Shown: positions 54,900 through 63,913, counted from the stretch's first letter. The stretch is DNA of 64,000 bases from Rubrivivax gelatinosus IL144 (GCF_000284255.1 NC_017075.1:2046001-2110000); one strand, 5' to 3'. The notes: generated by a model from the letters alone, not told the origin. A program made the numbers and translations.

Positions 54900-56243
54900 T
54901 TGATTCAGTTAATTGACCGCCCGCGACGCTGTTCGCTGATCGGCGGCACCGTTCTGGTGCTGTGCGTGAGCCCGGTACGTGCCTTGAGTCAGTCCGCCGC
55001 TGCGGCCGACTTACCGGAGCCGGCGCCGGTCCAGGGCCAACCCGATCCCATGAATGAACTGCGCCGGCGCATCGAGACGCAGCAGCGCCAGCTGGAGCTG
55101 CTCAAGCGCTCGCTGGCCGAACAGGAGGCCGGCCTGGCCGAGTTGCGGCGCGCCCTGGCCGATGCCGCGCTGGCCGGCTACCGCGGCGGCACCGGCGAGC
55201 CCGCGGCCGACGCGGCATCGGGTGCGGCGCCGCCCGCCACCGCGCAGGCCCAGGCGGCGCCGGTCCCGGGCGCGACGGTGCCGTCGGCGGCCGCACGTGC
55301 CGACGTCGTCAACACGATCTTCGATCAGCCCGGCGTGCTGACGCCGCGCGGCCGCTACTCGCTGGAGACTTCGCTTCAGTACGCCTACTCGTCGAGCAAC
55401 CGCGTCGCGCTGGTCGGCTACACGGTGATCCCGGCGCTGCTGATCGGCCTGATCGACATCCGCGAGGTGCGGCGCACGACGCTGACGGCGGCGCTCACCG
55501 GCCGCTACGGCCTCAGCAACCGCTTCGAGATCGAGGCCAAGCTGCCCTGGGTGTACCGGTCGGACTCGAGCGTCGGCCGCGAGTACCTGCAGGGCTCGGC
55601 GACCGAGTCGCGGGTCTTCGACGCCCGCAGCCACGGCATCGGCGACGTCGAGTTCAGTGCGCGCTACCAGTTCAACGACGGCGGCATCGAAAAGCCGTAT
55701 TACATCGGCAGCCTGCGGCTGAAGACCCGCACCGGCACCGACCCGTTCGAGGTGCTGACCTCCAAGACCGTCGTCGGCTTCCGCAACGACGGCATCCAGA
55801 CCGAGCTGCCCACCGGCTCGGGCTTCTACGGCCTGCAGCCGGCGCTGACGGTGCTGTATCCCACCGACCCGGCGGTGTTCTTCGGCAGCCTCAGCTATCT
55901 GCACACCTTCAGCCGCAGCGGCATTTCGCGCCGCACCGACCAGGGGCCCGAGTGGCTGGGCCGCGTCTCGCCCGGCGCGATCCTCGGCTTCAACTTCGGC
56001 ATGGGCCTGGCGCTCAACGAACGCAGCTCGTTCAGCATCGGCTACGACCATTCGTCGGTCGGCCGCACGCGGGTCAACGGCCGCGCGTCGGACGCCTCGG
56101 TGCGCGTCGAACTCGGCACGCTGCTGCTCGGTTATTCGCTGCGCCTGAGCCCGCAGCGCACGCTCAACGTCTCGCTGGGCGCCGGGCTGACGCGCGACAC
56201 GCCCGACCTGACGCTGACGGTGCGCGTGCCGACCAACTTCTGA
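54900..56243 (+). CDS. fapF: FapF-like outer-membrane amyloid export channel
   Basis: 447 residues from a TTG with AAGGAG at 54888-54893. Signal peptide (about 1-31), a periplasmic coiled-coil (NELRRRIETQQRQLELLKRS, residues 50-85), an Ala/Pro linker, then from about residue 135 a beta-barrel: IFDQPGVLTPRGRYSLETSL, ..TLTAALTGRYGLSNRFEIEA, ..LRLKTRTGTDPFEV and a Phe at the C-terminus (VPTNF). This architecture of coiled-coil plug plus barrel is that of FapF, the trimeric channel for Fap amyloid subunits. Confidence 0.85.
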   Translation: MIQLIDRPRRCSLIGGTVLVLCVSPVRALSQSAAAADLPEPAPVQGQPDPMNELRRRIETQQRQLELLKRSLAEQEAGLAELRRALADAALAGYRGGTGEPAADAASGAAPPATAQAQAAPVPGATVPSAAARADVVNTIFDQPGVLTPRGRYSLETSLQYAYSSSNRVALVGYTVIPALLIGLIDIREVRRTTLTAALTGRYGLSNRFEIEAKLPWVYRSDSSVGREYLQGSATESRVFDARSHGIGDVEFSARYQFNDGGIEKPYYIGSLRLKTRTGTDPFEVLTSKTVVGFRNDGIQTELPTGSGFYGLQPALTVLYPTDPAVFFGSLSYLHTFSRSGISRRTDQGPEWLGRVSPGAILGFNFGMGLALNERSSFSIGYDHSSVGRTRVNGRASDASVRVELGTLLLGYSLRLSPQRTLNVSLGAGLTRDTPDLTLTVRVPTNF

Positions 56244-56386
56244 GCCCCCGCGGCGGGCCGGGTTGTGCCGCGCCCGCAGGCGGGCTTGCGCTAGAGTCGC
56301 GCCCGCTTCCGCAGCCCGCGGAGGCGGCCACAGGACGACCTCGATGGACCGGTTCACAGGGGACGGCCCCACACGCAGGAGTGCGT

Positions 56387-56830
56387 ATGAACTGGATCCG
56401 GACGATGTCGCCCACCACCCGCCGCGTGGTGCAGGCGGTGCTCTACGAAGTCGGCGCGGTGGCCTTCGTCGGCCCGGCGCTGGCCTGGGGCTTCGAGCAG
56501 TCGATGAGCTCTTCGCTGGCGCTGGCGGTGCTGATGTCCGCCGTCGCGCTGGCCTGGAACTACGTCTTCAACGCGCTGTTCGAGGCCTGGGAGTCGCGCC
56601 AGCCGGTCAAGGGCCGCTCGGCCTGGCGGCGCCTGGTGCACGGCATCGGCTTCGAAGGCGGGCTGGCGCTGTGGCTGGTGCCGCTGGCGGCCTGGTGGCT
56701 GCAGACGACGCTGCTCGCGGCGCTGCTGGCCGAACTCGTGCTGCTGGCCTTCTTCTTCGTCTACGCGGTGGCCTTCACCTGGGCTTTCGACCGCGTCTTC
56801 GGCCTGCCGCGTTCGGCCGGCGGGGCCTGA
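56387..56830 (+). CDS. PACE-family multidrug efflux protein
   Basis: 147 residues, four membrane helices in two repeats. First repeat RRVVQAVLYEVGAVAFVGPA carries the conserved membrane Glu; NALFEAWE and the second repeat GIGFEGGLALWLVPLAAWWL follow. Matches the AceI-type proteobacterial antimicrobial compound efflux fold. AGGAG at 56377-56381. Convergent with the GFA gene, 3 bp apart. Confidence 0.88.
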   Translation: MNWIRTMSPTTRRVVQAVLYEVGAVAFVGPALAWGFEQSMSSSLALAVLMSAVALAWNYVFNALFEAWESRQPVKGRSAWRRLVHGIGFEGGLALWLVPLAAWWLQTTLLAALLAELVLLAFFFVYAVAFTWAFDRVFGLPRSAGGA

Positions 56831-56833
56831 GCT

Positions 56834-57283
56834 TCAGGGCTCGCCGACGAAGGGGTTCACGGCTTCGTATTCGGCCTGGGTCTTGCGCCGGTGCTCGCCG
56901 GCCAGCGACACCGACGCCAGTGCGCGGTCGGCGTAGACCTCCGAGCGCAGCGGCCAGCGCCGCGCGGCGTCGAACAGGCCGGGCATCAGCTCGTAGCTCG
57001 TCGGCTCGCCGCCTTCGGGCACGTCGCTGAACCAGAGGTGCGAACCGCAGCGCGGGCAGAAGGCGCGTTCGGCGAACGACGAGGAGCGGTAGCGCGTGAC
57101 CTCGCCGCTCACCGTCACCGCCGAGGCCTCGGCCTCGAAGCAGAGGAACAGCCCGCCCGACCAGCGCTGGCACATGCGGCAGTGGCAGGCGCCGACCTGT
57201 TCCTCGTGTTCGCCGGCCAGGGTGATCGTCACCGCGCCGCAGAGGCAGCGGCCGGTGAGGGCAGTGGTGGAGGGTGATGGCAT
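56834..57283 (-). CDS. GFA (glutathione-dependent formaldehyde-activating)-type zinc protein
   Basis: 149 residues. CENP-V/GFA fold with zinc-binding cysteines in RCLCGAVT, CHCRMCQRW and FCPRCGSH. Members bind small carbon-sulfur adducts; few have known substrates. AGGAG is 7 nt before the ATG at 57283. Its stop lies beside that of the PACE gene, forming the small hairpin CCTGA-gct-TCAGG. Confidence 0.9.
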   Translation of the reverse strand: MPSPSTTALTGRCLCGAVTITLAGEHEEQVGACHCRMCQRWSGGLFLCFEAEASAVTVSGEVTRYRSSSFAERAFCPRCGSHLWFSDVPEGGEPTSYELMPGLFDAARRWPLRSEVYADRALASVSLAGEHRRKTQAEYEAVNPFVGEP

Positions 57284-57373
57284 GGTGCGGCTCCTGAGCG
57301 TCGCGCGGGGCGGCAAACGGCGCGCCGGGATCTTGCTGCCAAAATGCCGCGCCTGTCGTCCCCACGAGCCCGC

Positions 57374-57706
57374 ATGCCGCTCCTCGTCGATTTCGCCCGT
57401 CTGGCCCTGGCATGCACCCCTCTCGTCGCCGCCGCCTCCGCGCTGGCCGGCGCCACGCCGTCGCCGGATGTCTCGATGCTGGCCGGCGCCTGCGTCAACT
57501 GCCACCGCAGCGGGCCCGCGGCGGCCACGCCGTCCAGCATTCCCGCGCTGCAGGGCTACACCGAGGAGCAGCTGCGCCTTCGGCTCACGGCGCTGCGTTC
57601 CGGCCAGGTGCCCGACGCCACCGTGATGCCGCGCCTGATGCGGGCGCTCGGCGACGACGAGATCGCCGCGCTGGCGCGCTGGTTCGCCCAGGGGCCGGCA
57701 CGATGA
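57374..57706 (+). CDS. fccA: Flavocytochrome c cytochrome subunit (monoheme, FccA-like)
   Basis: 110 residues with signal peptide and one heme site C40-V-N-C-H44; a distal Met is offered by TVMPRLM. It is the heme subunit that takes electrons from sulfide oxidised by the flavin subunit encoded next (ATGA overlap). FccA of purple bacteria is often diheme; this is the shorter monoheme form. Confidence 0.85.
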   Translation: MPLLVDFARLALACTPLVAAASALAGATPSPDVSMLAGACVNCHRSGPAAATPSSIPALQGYTEEQLRLRLTALRSGQVPDATVMPRLMRALGDDEIAALARWFAQGPAR

Positions 57707-58983
57707 GGCCGCTGTCCCGTCGCGGCCTGCTGGGCCAGGCCGCCGCGGCCGGCGCCACGCTGGCGATGCCGGCACTCGTGCGCGCGCAGGGCGCTTCGGC
57801 GCGTGTCGTCGTCGTCGGCGGCGGTTTCGGCGGCGCCACCGCGGCGCGCCAACTGAAGCGGCTGGCGCCCCAGGTGCAGGTGACGCTGGTCGAGCCGGCG
57901 AGCCGTTTCTACACCTGCCCGTTCAGCAACCACTACCTCGCCGGGCTGCGCGACTGGGACAGCCTCGGCCACGGCTTCGATGGCCTGCGTGCCGCCGGCG
58001 TCGAGCTCGTGCAGGCGCTGGCCGAGGACGTCGACGGCGCGGCGCGCACGCTGACGCTGTCGACCGGGCAGCGCCTGGCCTGGGACCGCCTCGTGCTGTC
58101 GCCCGGCGTCGAGATGCGCTGGGGCGCGCTCGAAGGCTACGACGAAGCCGCCGCCGAGCTGGCGCCGCACGCCTGGAAGGCCGGGCCGCAGACGCAGCTG
58201 CTGCGCCGGCAGCTGCAGGCGATGGACGATGGCGGCGTCTTCGTGATGGCCATCCCCGACAACCCGTTCCGCTGCCCGCCGGGGCCTTACGAACGCGCGG
58301 CGCTGGTGGCGCACTACTTCAGGCAGCACAAGCCGCGCGCCAAGATCCTGCTGCTCGACGCCAAGGACAACTTCTCGAAGAGGGCGCTGTTCCAGCAGGG
58401 CTGGAAGGCGCTGTACGGCTCGATGATCGAGTGGGTCGGCCAGTCCGACGACGGCCAGGTGATGCGCGTCGACGCCAAGGCACGCAGCGTCGAGACCACC
58501 TTCGGCCGGGTCGTGAAGGGCGCGGTGCTCAACGTCATCCCGCCGCAGAAGGCCGGGCGCATCGCCGAGCGGGCCGGCGTCACCGACGCCAGCGGCTGGG
58601 TGCCGGTCAAGGCCGAGAGCTTCGAGAGCCGGCGTGTGGCCGGCATCTACGTCGTCGGCGACGCGACCGTCGCCGCGCCGATGCCCAAATCGGGTTTCGC
58701 CGCCAACATGCAGGGCAAGATGGCGGCCGCGGCGATCGCCGCCGAGTTCGCCGGCCGCGCGGCGCCGCCGGCGGCCTACGTCAACACCTGCTACAGCCTG
58801 GTCGGGCCGGATTACGGCATCTCGGTGGCCGGCGTCTACCGTGCCGAAGGCGGCCGCATCGTCGAGGTGGCCGATGCCGGCGGCGTCAGCCCGCTGGACG
58901 CCGGCCCCGCCTTCCGCGCCGCCGAGGCGCGCCACGGCGCCGCCTGGTACGAGGCCATCAGCGCCGACATCTGGGGCGCCTGA
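57703..58983 (+). CDS. fccB: Flavocytochrome c sulfide dehydrogenase, flavin subunit (FccB/SoxF)
   Basis: 426 residues. Tat-type leader (SRRGLLGQAAAAGATLAMPA), FAD site VVVGGGFGGATAARQL and second FAD motif ..IYVVGDATVAAPMPKSG. The redox-active cysteine pair is present: C191 in FRCPPGPYER and C363 in NTCYSLV. Oxidises sulfide in the periplasm and passes electrons to FccA. Its start overlaps fccA. Confidence 0.93.
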   Translation: MRPLSRRGLLGQAAAAGATLAMPALVRAQGASARVVVVGGGFGGATAARQLKRLAPQVQVTLVEPASRFYTCPFSNHYLAGLRDWDSLGHGFDGLRAAGVELVQALAEDVDGAARTLTLSTGQRLAWDRLVLSPGVEMRWGALEGYDEAAAELAPHAWKAGPQTQLLRRQLQAMDDGGVFVMAIPDNPFRCPPGPYERAALVAHYFRQHKPRAKILLLDAKDNFSKRALFQQGWKALYGSMIEWVGQSDDGQVMRVDAKARSVETTFGRVVKGAVLNVIPPQKAGRIAERAGVTDASGWVPVKAESFESRRVAGIYVVGDATVAAPMPKSGFAANMQGKMAAAAIAAEFAGRAAPPAAYVNTCYSLVGPDYGISVAGVYRAEGGRIVEVADAGGVSPLDAGPAFRAAEARHGAAWYEAISADIWGA

Positions 58984-59026
58984 ACGCGCCGCCGGACCAC
59001 CACCGAACCCCGCAGAGGAGACCCGC

Positions 59027-60364
59027 ATGAAACGACGCAACTTCCTGATCACGCCGCCGGCCGCCGCGCTGGCCGGCATCGCCGCGGTGCAGGGCCCGGC
59101 GCTGGCCGCGCCGGCCATCGTGACGCCGCAGTCGACGATCCTGCCGCGCGAAGGTGCCAGGCCGCGCATCGTCATCTGCGGCGGCGGCTGGGGCGGGCTG
59201 ACCGCCGCGCGCTACCTGCGCGAGCTGATCCCGAACTCCGACGTCGTCGTGCTCGAGCGCAACGCGACCTTCTGGTCCGGGCCGATGAGCAACAAGTGGC
59301 TGCTCGACATCGTCGGCACCGACTTCGTCAACCACGACATGCTGCGGCCGGCCAACACCTACGGCTACAAGCTGCTGCAGGCCGAGGTCAGCGGCTTCGA
59401 CCGCGAGCGCCGCCGCGTGCTCACCGCGCACGGCCAGGTCGAGTACGACTTCCTGATCCTGTCCGGCGGCATCCGCAACGACTACGAAGCCTGGTACGGC
59501 AACGACCGCCGCGCCATCGAGCACACGCGCACCCACTTCCCGTCGGCCTACATCCCGAACGCCGAGATGTTCGCGCTCAAGCGCAAGGTGCAGGAGTTCA
59601 AGGGCGGCACGCTGGTGATGACGTTGCCGCCGCCGCCGCACCGCTGCCCGCCGTCGCCGTACGAACGCGCCTGCCTGATCGCCTGGCACATCAAGAAGCA
59701 CAAGATCCCCGGCAAGATCGTCATCCTCGACCCGAAGCCGCGCATCGCGCCGATCGGCATGGGCTACAAGGCGGCCTTCGAGGAGCTGTACCCGGACATC
59801 ATCACCCACGTGCCCAACGCCAAGGTGCAGGAGGTGGACCCGTTCGCCAAGCGCATCAAGACCGCGGCCGGCGAGTTCCGCTTCGACGACGCGATCCTGA
59901 TGCCGCCGCACCAGGCGGCCGACATGGTCTGGAACGCCGGCCTCATCGGCCAGGACGCGGCCGGCAAGCCCACCGGCTGGGCCGACATGCACCCGCGCCT
60001 GTTCCACGCGCGCAGCGACGACCGCGTCTACTTCGTCGGCGACCTGATGGGCGCGATCTCGGACCAGTTCGGCCACTACCCGAAGAGCGGCCACGTCGCC
60101 AACTACGTCGGCCGCATCGTCGCGCAGAACATCGCCGAGCGTGTCGCCGGCAAGCCGGTCGTCGCGCGCCTGCCCGACAACCTCTGCTACATGATGGTCA
60201 ACGCCGATCCGCAGGAGGAGATCTCGGTGAAGTTCGAGTACGAGGTCGACGCCACCGGCAAGGTCATCCAGACGCAGATCGACATGGACGTGCGCAACCA
60301 GGAGATGGTCCAGGAGGACTTCGGCTGGATCCGGCAGAAGTTCCAGGACTTCCTGGCGATCTGA
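59027..60364 (+). CDS. Second FccB-like FAD flavoprotein
   Basis: 445 residues, Tat-like leader (MKRRNFLITPPAAALAGIAA), FAD site IVICGGGWGGLTAARYLREL. It keeps the FccB-type cysteine pair (C207 in HRCPPSPYER, C387 in DNLCYMM), but the FYTCPFSN segment of its neighbour is FWSGPMSN here. AGAGGAG precedes the ATG at 59027. It is a diverged paralogue in the same operon; sulfide or polysulfide oxidation is likely, the acceptor is unknown. Confidence 0.85.
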   Translation: MKRRNFLITPPAAALAGIAAVQGPALAAPAIVTPQSTILPREGARPRIVICGGGWGGLTAARYLRELIPNSDVVVLERNATFWSGPMSNKWLLDIVGTDFVNHDMLRPANTYGYKLLQAEVSGFDRERRRVLTAHGQVEYDFLILSGGIRNDYEAWYGNDRRAIEHTRTHFPSAYIPNAEMFALKRKVQEFKGGTLVMTLPPPPHRCPPSPYERACLIAWHIKKHKIPGKIVILDPKPRIAPIGMGYKAAFEELYPDIITHVPNAKVQEVDPFAKRIKTAAGEFRFDDAILMPPHQAADMVWNAGLIGQDAAGKPTGWADMHPRLFHARSDDRVYFVGDLMGAISDQFGHYPKSGHVANYVGRIVAQNIAERVAGKPVVARLPDNLCYMMVNADPQEEISVKFEYEVDATGKVIQTQIDMDVRNQEMVQEDFGWIRQKFQDFLAI

Positions 60365-60367
60365 ACG

Positions 60368-60844
60368 ATGAAACGACGCGACTTCGTTCTGCGCGGGGCC
60401 TCGCTGGGCGGCGCGCTAGCGCTGCCGGCGGCCGCCGGTGCCGCCCCGGGCGCCGCGCCGGCCGGGCTGCTGGCACCCGACCCGGCGGGTTTCCGCCAGG
60501 CCGTCGAGAACTTCGTCGGCGGCGCCACCGTCGTCGAGGACGGCCTGCTGCTGGAAGTGCCGGCGCTGGGCGACAACCCGGCCGCGGTGCCGGTCAAGGT
60601 GCGCGTCACGCGGGCCATCACCGAGCAGCTCTATTGCGAGGAGATCGTCGTGCTCGCCGACCTGAACCCGGCGCCGCTGGCCTGCCGCTTGCGCTTCACG
60701 CCGGCCACCGGCACGGCCGAGGCGGCGTTTCGCATCCGGCTGAGCCAGAGCCAGACCGTGCACGCGCTGGCGCGCATGAGCGACGGCCAGGTCCTGGCCG
60801 CGCGCCAGGCGGTCGAGGTCGGCTCCAGCGGCTGCGGCATGTGA
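60368..60844 (+). CDS. soxY: Sulfur-carrier protein SoxY
   Basis: 158 residues with a Tat-type leader (MKRRDFVLRGASLGGALALP). SoxY binds sulfur intermediates on a C-terminal swinging-arm cysteine. The usual end is GGCGG; here it is GSSGCGM, so the Cys is kept but the arm is altered. The body has NFVGGATVVEDGL and LLEVPALGDNPAAVPV. Followed by soxZ after 10 bp. Confidence 0.9.
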   Translation: MKRRDFVLRGASLGGALALPAAAGAAPGAAPAGLLAPDPAGFRQAVENFVGGATVVEDGLLLEVPALGDNPAAVPVKVRVTRAITEQLYCEEIVVLADLNPAPLACRLRFTPATGTAEAAFRIRLSQSQTVHALARMSDGQVLAARQAVEVGSSGCGM

Positions 60845-60854
60845 GGACGCCCTG

Positions 60855-61190
60855 ATGGCCGCCCCCCCGCGAATCTGGATCAGCAACCCCCGCCCGGCGC
60901 CCGGCGAGATCGTGCGCGTGCGCGCCCAGGTCGAGCACGTGATGGAAAGCGGCCTGCGCGCCGACCCCGAGGGCCGGCTGCGGCCACGCGACATCGTGCG
61001 CCGTTTCGAGGCGCGGCTCGGCACGACGCTGCTGCTCATCTGGGAGCCCGGCATCGCCATCGCCCAGAACCCCTACATCGAGTTCACCTTCGTCGCGCGC
61101 CACGGCGGCGAACTGCTGCTCAGCTGGGCCGACGACCGGGGCGCGACGCAGGAGGTGCGCAGGCCGATCGAGCTGAAGCCGGCCGGCTGA
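60855..61190 (+). CDS. soxZ: Sulfur-carrier complex protein SoxZ
   Basis: 111 residues, no signal peptide, since SoxZ rides out with SoxY. PPRIWISNPRPAPGEIVRVR and ..IAQNPYIEFTFVARHGGEL are characteristic. Only YZ of the Sox system is seen here; soxA, soxB, soxC, soxD and soxX are not in the window. Confidence 0.93.
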   Translation: MAAPPRIWISNPRPAPGEIVRVRAQVEHVMESGLRADPEGRLRPRDIVRRFEARLGTTLLLIWEPGIAIAQNPYIEFTFVARHGGELLLSWADDRGATQEVRRPIELKPAG

Positions 61191-61194
61191 AGGT

Positions 61195-61752
61195 TCAGGC
61201 CCAGTCGCTGAGCCGCGGCTTGCTCGGCGCGTCGGGCCGCGCGCGCCCGGGCGTCGTCGGCGTGCCGCAGACCACCCAGGCCACCAGCCGTTCGCCCGGG
61301 CCGCAGAACGCGGCCTGAACGGCGGCGTCGTGCACCGAGTCGCCGCTGAGCAGCTTGGCGCCGAATCCCATCAGGTGCAGCGCGTCGAGCAGGTTCATCA
61401 CGGCCGCGCCGACACTCATCCACTGCTCGTGAGGCGGCACTTCGGCGACGTCTTCGCGAACCTGGGCGACGACGGCCAGCAGCACCGGCGCCTTGGCCGC
61501 GTGGTGCGGCGCGCGTTCGACTTCGGCGGCCGGCGCACCGCGCCGCGTCGCGGCGGCGGCGAAGAGTTCGCCCAGCCGCGCACGCTGCCCGGCGCCGACG
61601 AGCACGAAGCGCCACGGCGCCAGGCCCAGGTGGTCGGGCGCACGCGCCGCGAGCGCGACCGCGTGTTCGAGCTGGGCGCGTGTCGGCCCTGGCGCGGCCA
61701 GCTGGCGCGGGCCCTGCGAGTAGCGCGTCGCCAGCGATTCGAGCAGATCCAT
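61195..61752 (-). CDS. Nitroreductase-family FMN protein (YdjA-like)
   Basis: 185 residues. RAPDHLGLAPWRFVLVGAGQ and ..VGAAVMNLLDALHLMGFGAK match the compact YdjA branch. I start at the ATG at 61752, which gives the family N-terminus MDLLESLATRYS; a start at 61767 would overlap the upstream gene. Physiological substrate unknown. Last gene of the DMSO-reductase-type run. Confidence 0.85.
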   Translation of the reverse strand: MDLLESLATRYSQGPRQLAAPGPTRAQLEHAVALAARAPDHLGLAPWRFVLVGAGQRARLGELFAAAATRRGAPAAEVERAPHHAAKAPVLLAVVAQVREDVAEVPPHEQWMSVGAAVMNLLDALHLMGFGAKLLSGDSVHDAAVQAAFCGPGERLVAWVVCGTPTTPGRARPDAPSKPRLSDWA

Positions 61753-61759
61753 CACGGCC

Positions 61760-62401
61760 TCAGGCATCGGCGCCCGGCTCGGGCAGGGCCAGCAGCCTGC
61801 GCGCCTCGGCCAGCGTCAGCCGGGTCAGCGTGACGAGACCGCGGTAGAAGCCGTTCGTCGTCGCGTCGTTCAGCGCCTGCAAGTAAGGCCCGGACCAGCT
61901 CAGCAGGTGGTCGGCCAGCAGCGTGCGCAGCGCCGCCTCGCGGCCTTCTTCGGCCAGCAGCGCGGCGGCCCAGAACAGCAGGCCGATGTGGTCCTCGGGT
62001 TCGTTCTGGCCCGAGTCCAGCGCCACGCCCTCGGCGGCGAGGAAGTGCTGCAGCGCCTCGGTCGTCTCGCCGAACAGCGTGCCTTCCTCTTCCAGGTAGA
62101 CCGAGCCCCAGGGCGGGGCCGGCAGCTCGTCGGGGCCGATGAACAGGCGCTGGTGCTCGCGCTTGAGCGCCTGCTGAGCCTCGGGGCTCACCAGCGCGGC
62201 GCGCATCGTGTCGCCGATCGCCTGCAGCGTGCCGGGCTCGCCGACCGGCCACAGCGAAGCCAGGTCGCCGCGCGCGATCAGCTCGATGAAGGGCCGCACG
62301 CTGGTGTCGTCGGGTGCGCGGTAGAACAGCGCGCCCAGCACGCGGGCGCTGGCCGCGAACTCGGCCAGGCTCATCGTGGTGTCGGGGTTGCGGGGCGTCA
62401 T
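61760..62401 (-). CDS. TorD/DmsD-family molybdoenzyme chaperone
   Basis: 213 residues, all-helical. HQRLFIGPDELPAPPWGSVY contains the EYxRLFxGP..ELPAPPxES-type core of TorD/DmsD proteins. It should bind the Tat leader of the molybdoenzyme encoded upstream (dmsA) and guard cofactor insertion. AAAGGAC precedes the ATG. Confidence 0.9.
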   Translation of the reverse strand: MTPRNPDTTMSLAEFAASARVLGALFYRAPDDTSVRPFIELIARGDLASLWPVGEPGTLQAIGDTMRAALVSPEAQQALKREHQRLFIGPDELPAPPWGSVYLEEEGTLFGETTEALQHFLAAEGVALDSGQNEPEDHIGLLFWAAALLAEEGREAALRTLLADHLLSWSGPYLQALNDATTNGFYRGLVTLTRLTLAEARRLLALPEPGADA

Positions 62402-62424
62402 CGCCAGTCCTTTCGACGGCCGTC

Positions 62425-63273
62425 TCAGCGCAGGCCGACGGTCATGTGCAGGTTGTAGAAGACGCCGCGGCCGACCATCTCGCCGAGCATCAGCAGCCCG
62501 CCGTAGGCCAGCCCCGTCTGCAGGCTCAGCGCCTGGCCACGCAGGCTGGCGCGGACCCACAGGCCCAGCACCGAGAACAGGATCACGAAGCGCAGCGCCA
62601 TCAGCGCGGCGTAGTCGGGTGTCAGCGCCGAGGCCTGCTTGATCGACGAGGCGATCGACGCCAGGCCGTTGGCCTGCGTGATCGTCAGCAGCACCGCCAG
62701 GCCGACGGCCAGTGCCGCCAGTTTCAGCGGCCCGTGGCGCAGGAAGCCGCGCTCGATGCCCGCCGCGGCGAACAGCGCCGCCGCCACCGCACCGCCGCCG
62801 ATCAATGCGGTCAGCACATAGGCCAGCGGCGTCAGCGGCGTGTTCCAGGTCGGCACCGTCGGCATCAGATAGAACGAACACATGCCGTAGAGGAAACCGG
62901 CGCACAGCAGCAGCGTCAGCCAGTGCAGGCGGTTGCGCAGCTGCACCGTGGCGAGGTTCTTCCAAGCCAGATACCAGGTGACGATGCCGGCGCAGGCGAA
63001 CAGGCTGCCGAACACGACCTCGTTGGAGAACGCGGCCGCGCCGAAGCGGAAGCTTGCGTTGATGAAACGCGCCGGCGAGCCCAGGTGGAAGGCCGCGCAG
63101 CCGAAGCCCACCGCGACCAGCGCCCAGACGACGATCATGCGTTTCTCCAGCGCGTGGCGGCGCTCGGGGTCCAGGCCCCCGGCCATCAGCGCCGCGAAAC
63201 ACCACCAGAACGCCCCCATCGCCGTCTGTGCGATGACGGTGAACAGGACCAACGGCCATTCATGCCAGCCCAT
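62425..63273 (-). CDS. dmsC: DmsC-like membrane anchor subunit
   Basis: 282 residues, eight predicted membrane helices; LVLFTVIAQTAMGAFWWCFA in the first and GLGSPARFINA-like LGSPARFINASFRFG match DmsC. It anchors DmsAB and takes electrons from menaquinol or ubiquinol. GGAGG precedes the ATG at 63273. Two bp after dmsB. Confidence 0.9.
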   Translation of the reverse strand: MGWHEWPLVLFTVIAQTAMGAFWWCFAALMAGGLDPERRHALEKRMIVVWALVAVGFGCAAFHLGSPARFINASFRFGAAAFSNEVVFGSLFACAGIVTWYLAWKNLATVQLRNRLHWLTLLLCAGFLYGMCSFYLMPTVPTWNTPLTPLAYVLTALIGGGAVAAALFAAAGIERGFLRHGPLKLAALAVGLAVLLTITQANGLASIASSIKQASALTPDYAALMALRFVILFSVLGLWVRASLRGQALSLQTGLAYGGLLMLGEMVGRGVFYNLHMTVGLR

Positions 63274-63275
63274 GA

Positions 63276-63902
63276 TCAAACCTCCCTCGGGTTGCCCAGG
63301 AATCCGCTGCGGTCGCCACAGGGGCGGGCGTTCGAACTCGGGTGGATGACGATGCTCGGGTGCGTGAACTTCGCGTCCGGCAGTGGCGCGACGGCGGCCA
63401 GATCGCCGTACTTGGCGCGCAGCTCGGCGATCGGGCCGAACTCCAGCGCGCGCAGCGGGCAGGCGTCGACGCAGACCGGCTTCTTGCCGACGGCCACGCG
63501 TTCGGCGCAGCCATTGCACTTGGTCATGTGGCCCTTGCGCTCGTCGTACTGCGGCGCGCCGTAGGGGCAGGCCATGCGGCAGGACTTGCAGCCGATGCAG
63601 ACGTTCTCGTTGACGGCGACGAGGCCGTCCTCGGCCCGCTTGTGCATCGCGCCGGTGGGGCAGACCTTGGTGCAGGCCGGGTCGGCGCAGTGGTTGCAGG
63701 AGATCGACAGGTAGTAGGCGAAGACGTTGTTCGTCCAGGCCTCGCCGTCGGCTTGCCAGTTGCCGCCGACGTACTCGTAGACGCGGCGGAAGTTCACGTC
63801 GGCCGGCAGGTCCTTGTAGTCCTTGCACGCCAGCTGGCAGGTCTTGCAGCCGGTGCACTTGGCCGAGTCGACGTAGAAGCCGTATTGGGGGGTGGTGGCC
63901 AT
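63276..63902 (-). CDS. dmsB: DmsB-like iron-sulfur subunit
   Basis: 208 residues. Four ferredoxin-like cysteine clusters in order: CTGCKTCQLAC, CNHCADPACTKVC, CIGCKSCRMAC and CNGC..CVDACP, holding four [4Fe-4S] clusters. It carries electrons from DmsC to the molybdenum subunit. AGGAG is 8 nt before the ATG. Follows dmsA by 11 bp. Confidence 0.95.
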   Translation of the reverse strand: MATTPQYGFYVDSAKCTGCKTCQLACKDYKDLPADVNFRRVYEYVGGNWQADGEAWTNNVFAYYLSISCNHCADPACTKVCPTGAMHKRAEDGLVAVNENVCIGCKSCRMACPYGAPQYDERKGHMTKCNGCAERVAVGKKPVCVDACPLRALEFGPIAELRAKYGDLAAVAPLPDAKFTHPSIVIHPSSNARPCGDRSGFLGNPREV

Positions 63903-63913
63903 GTTGCTGCTCC

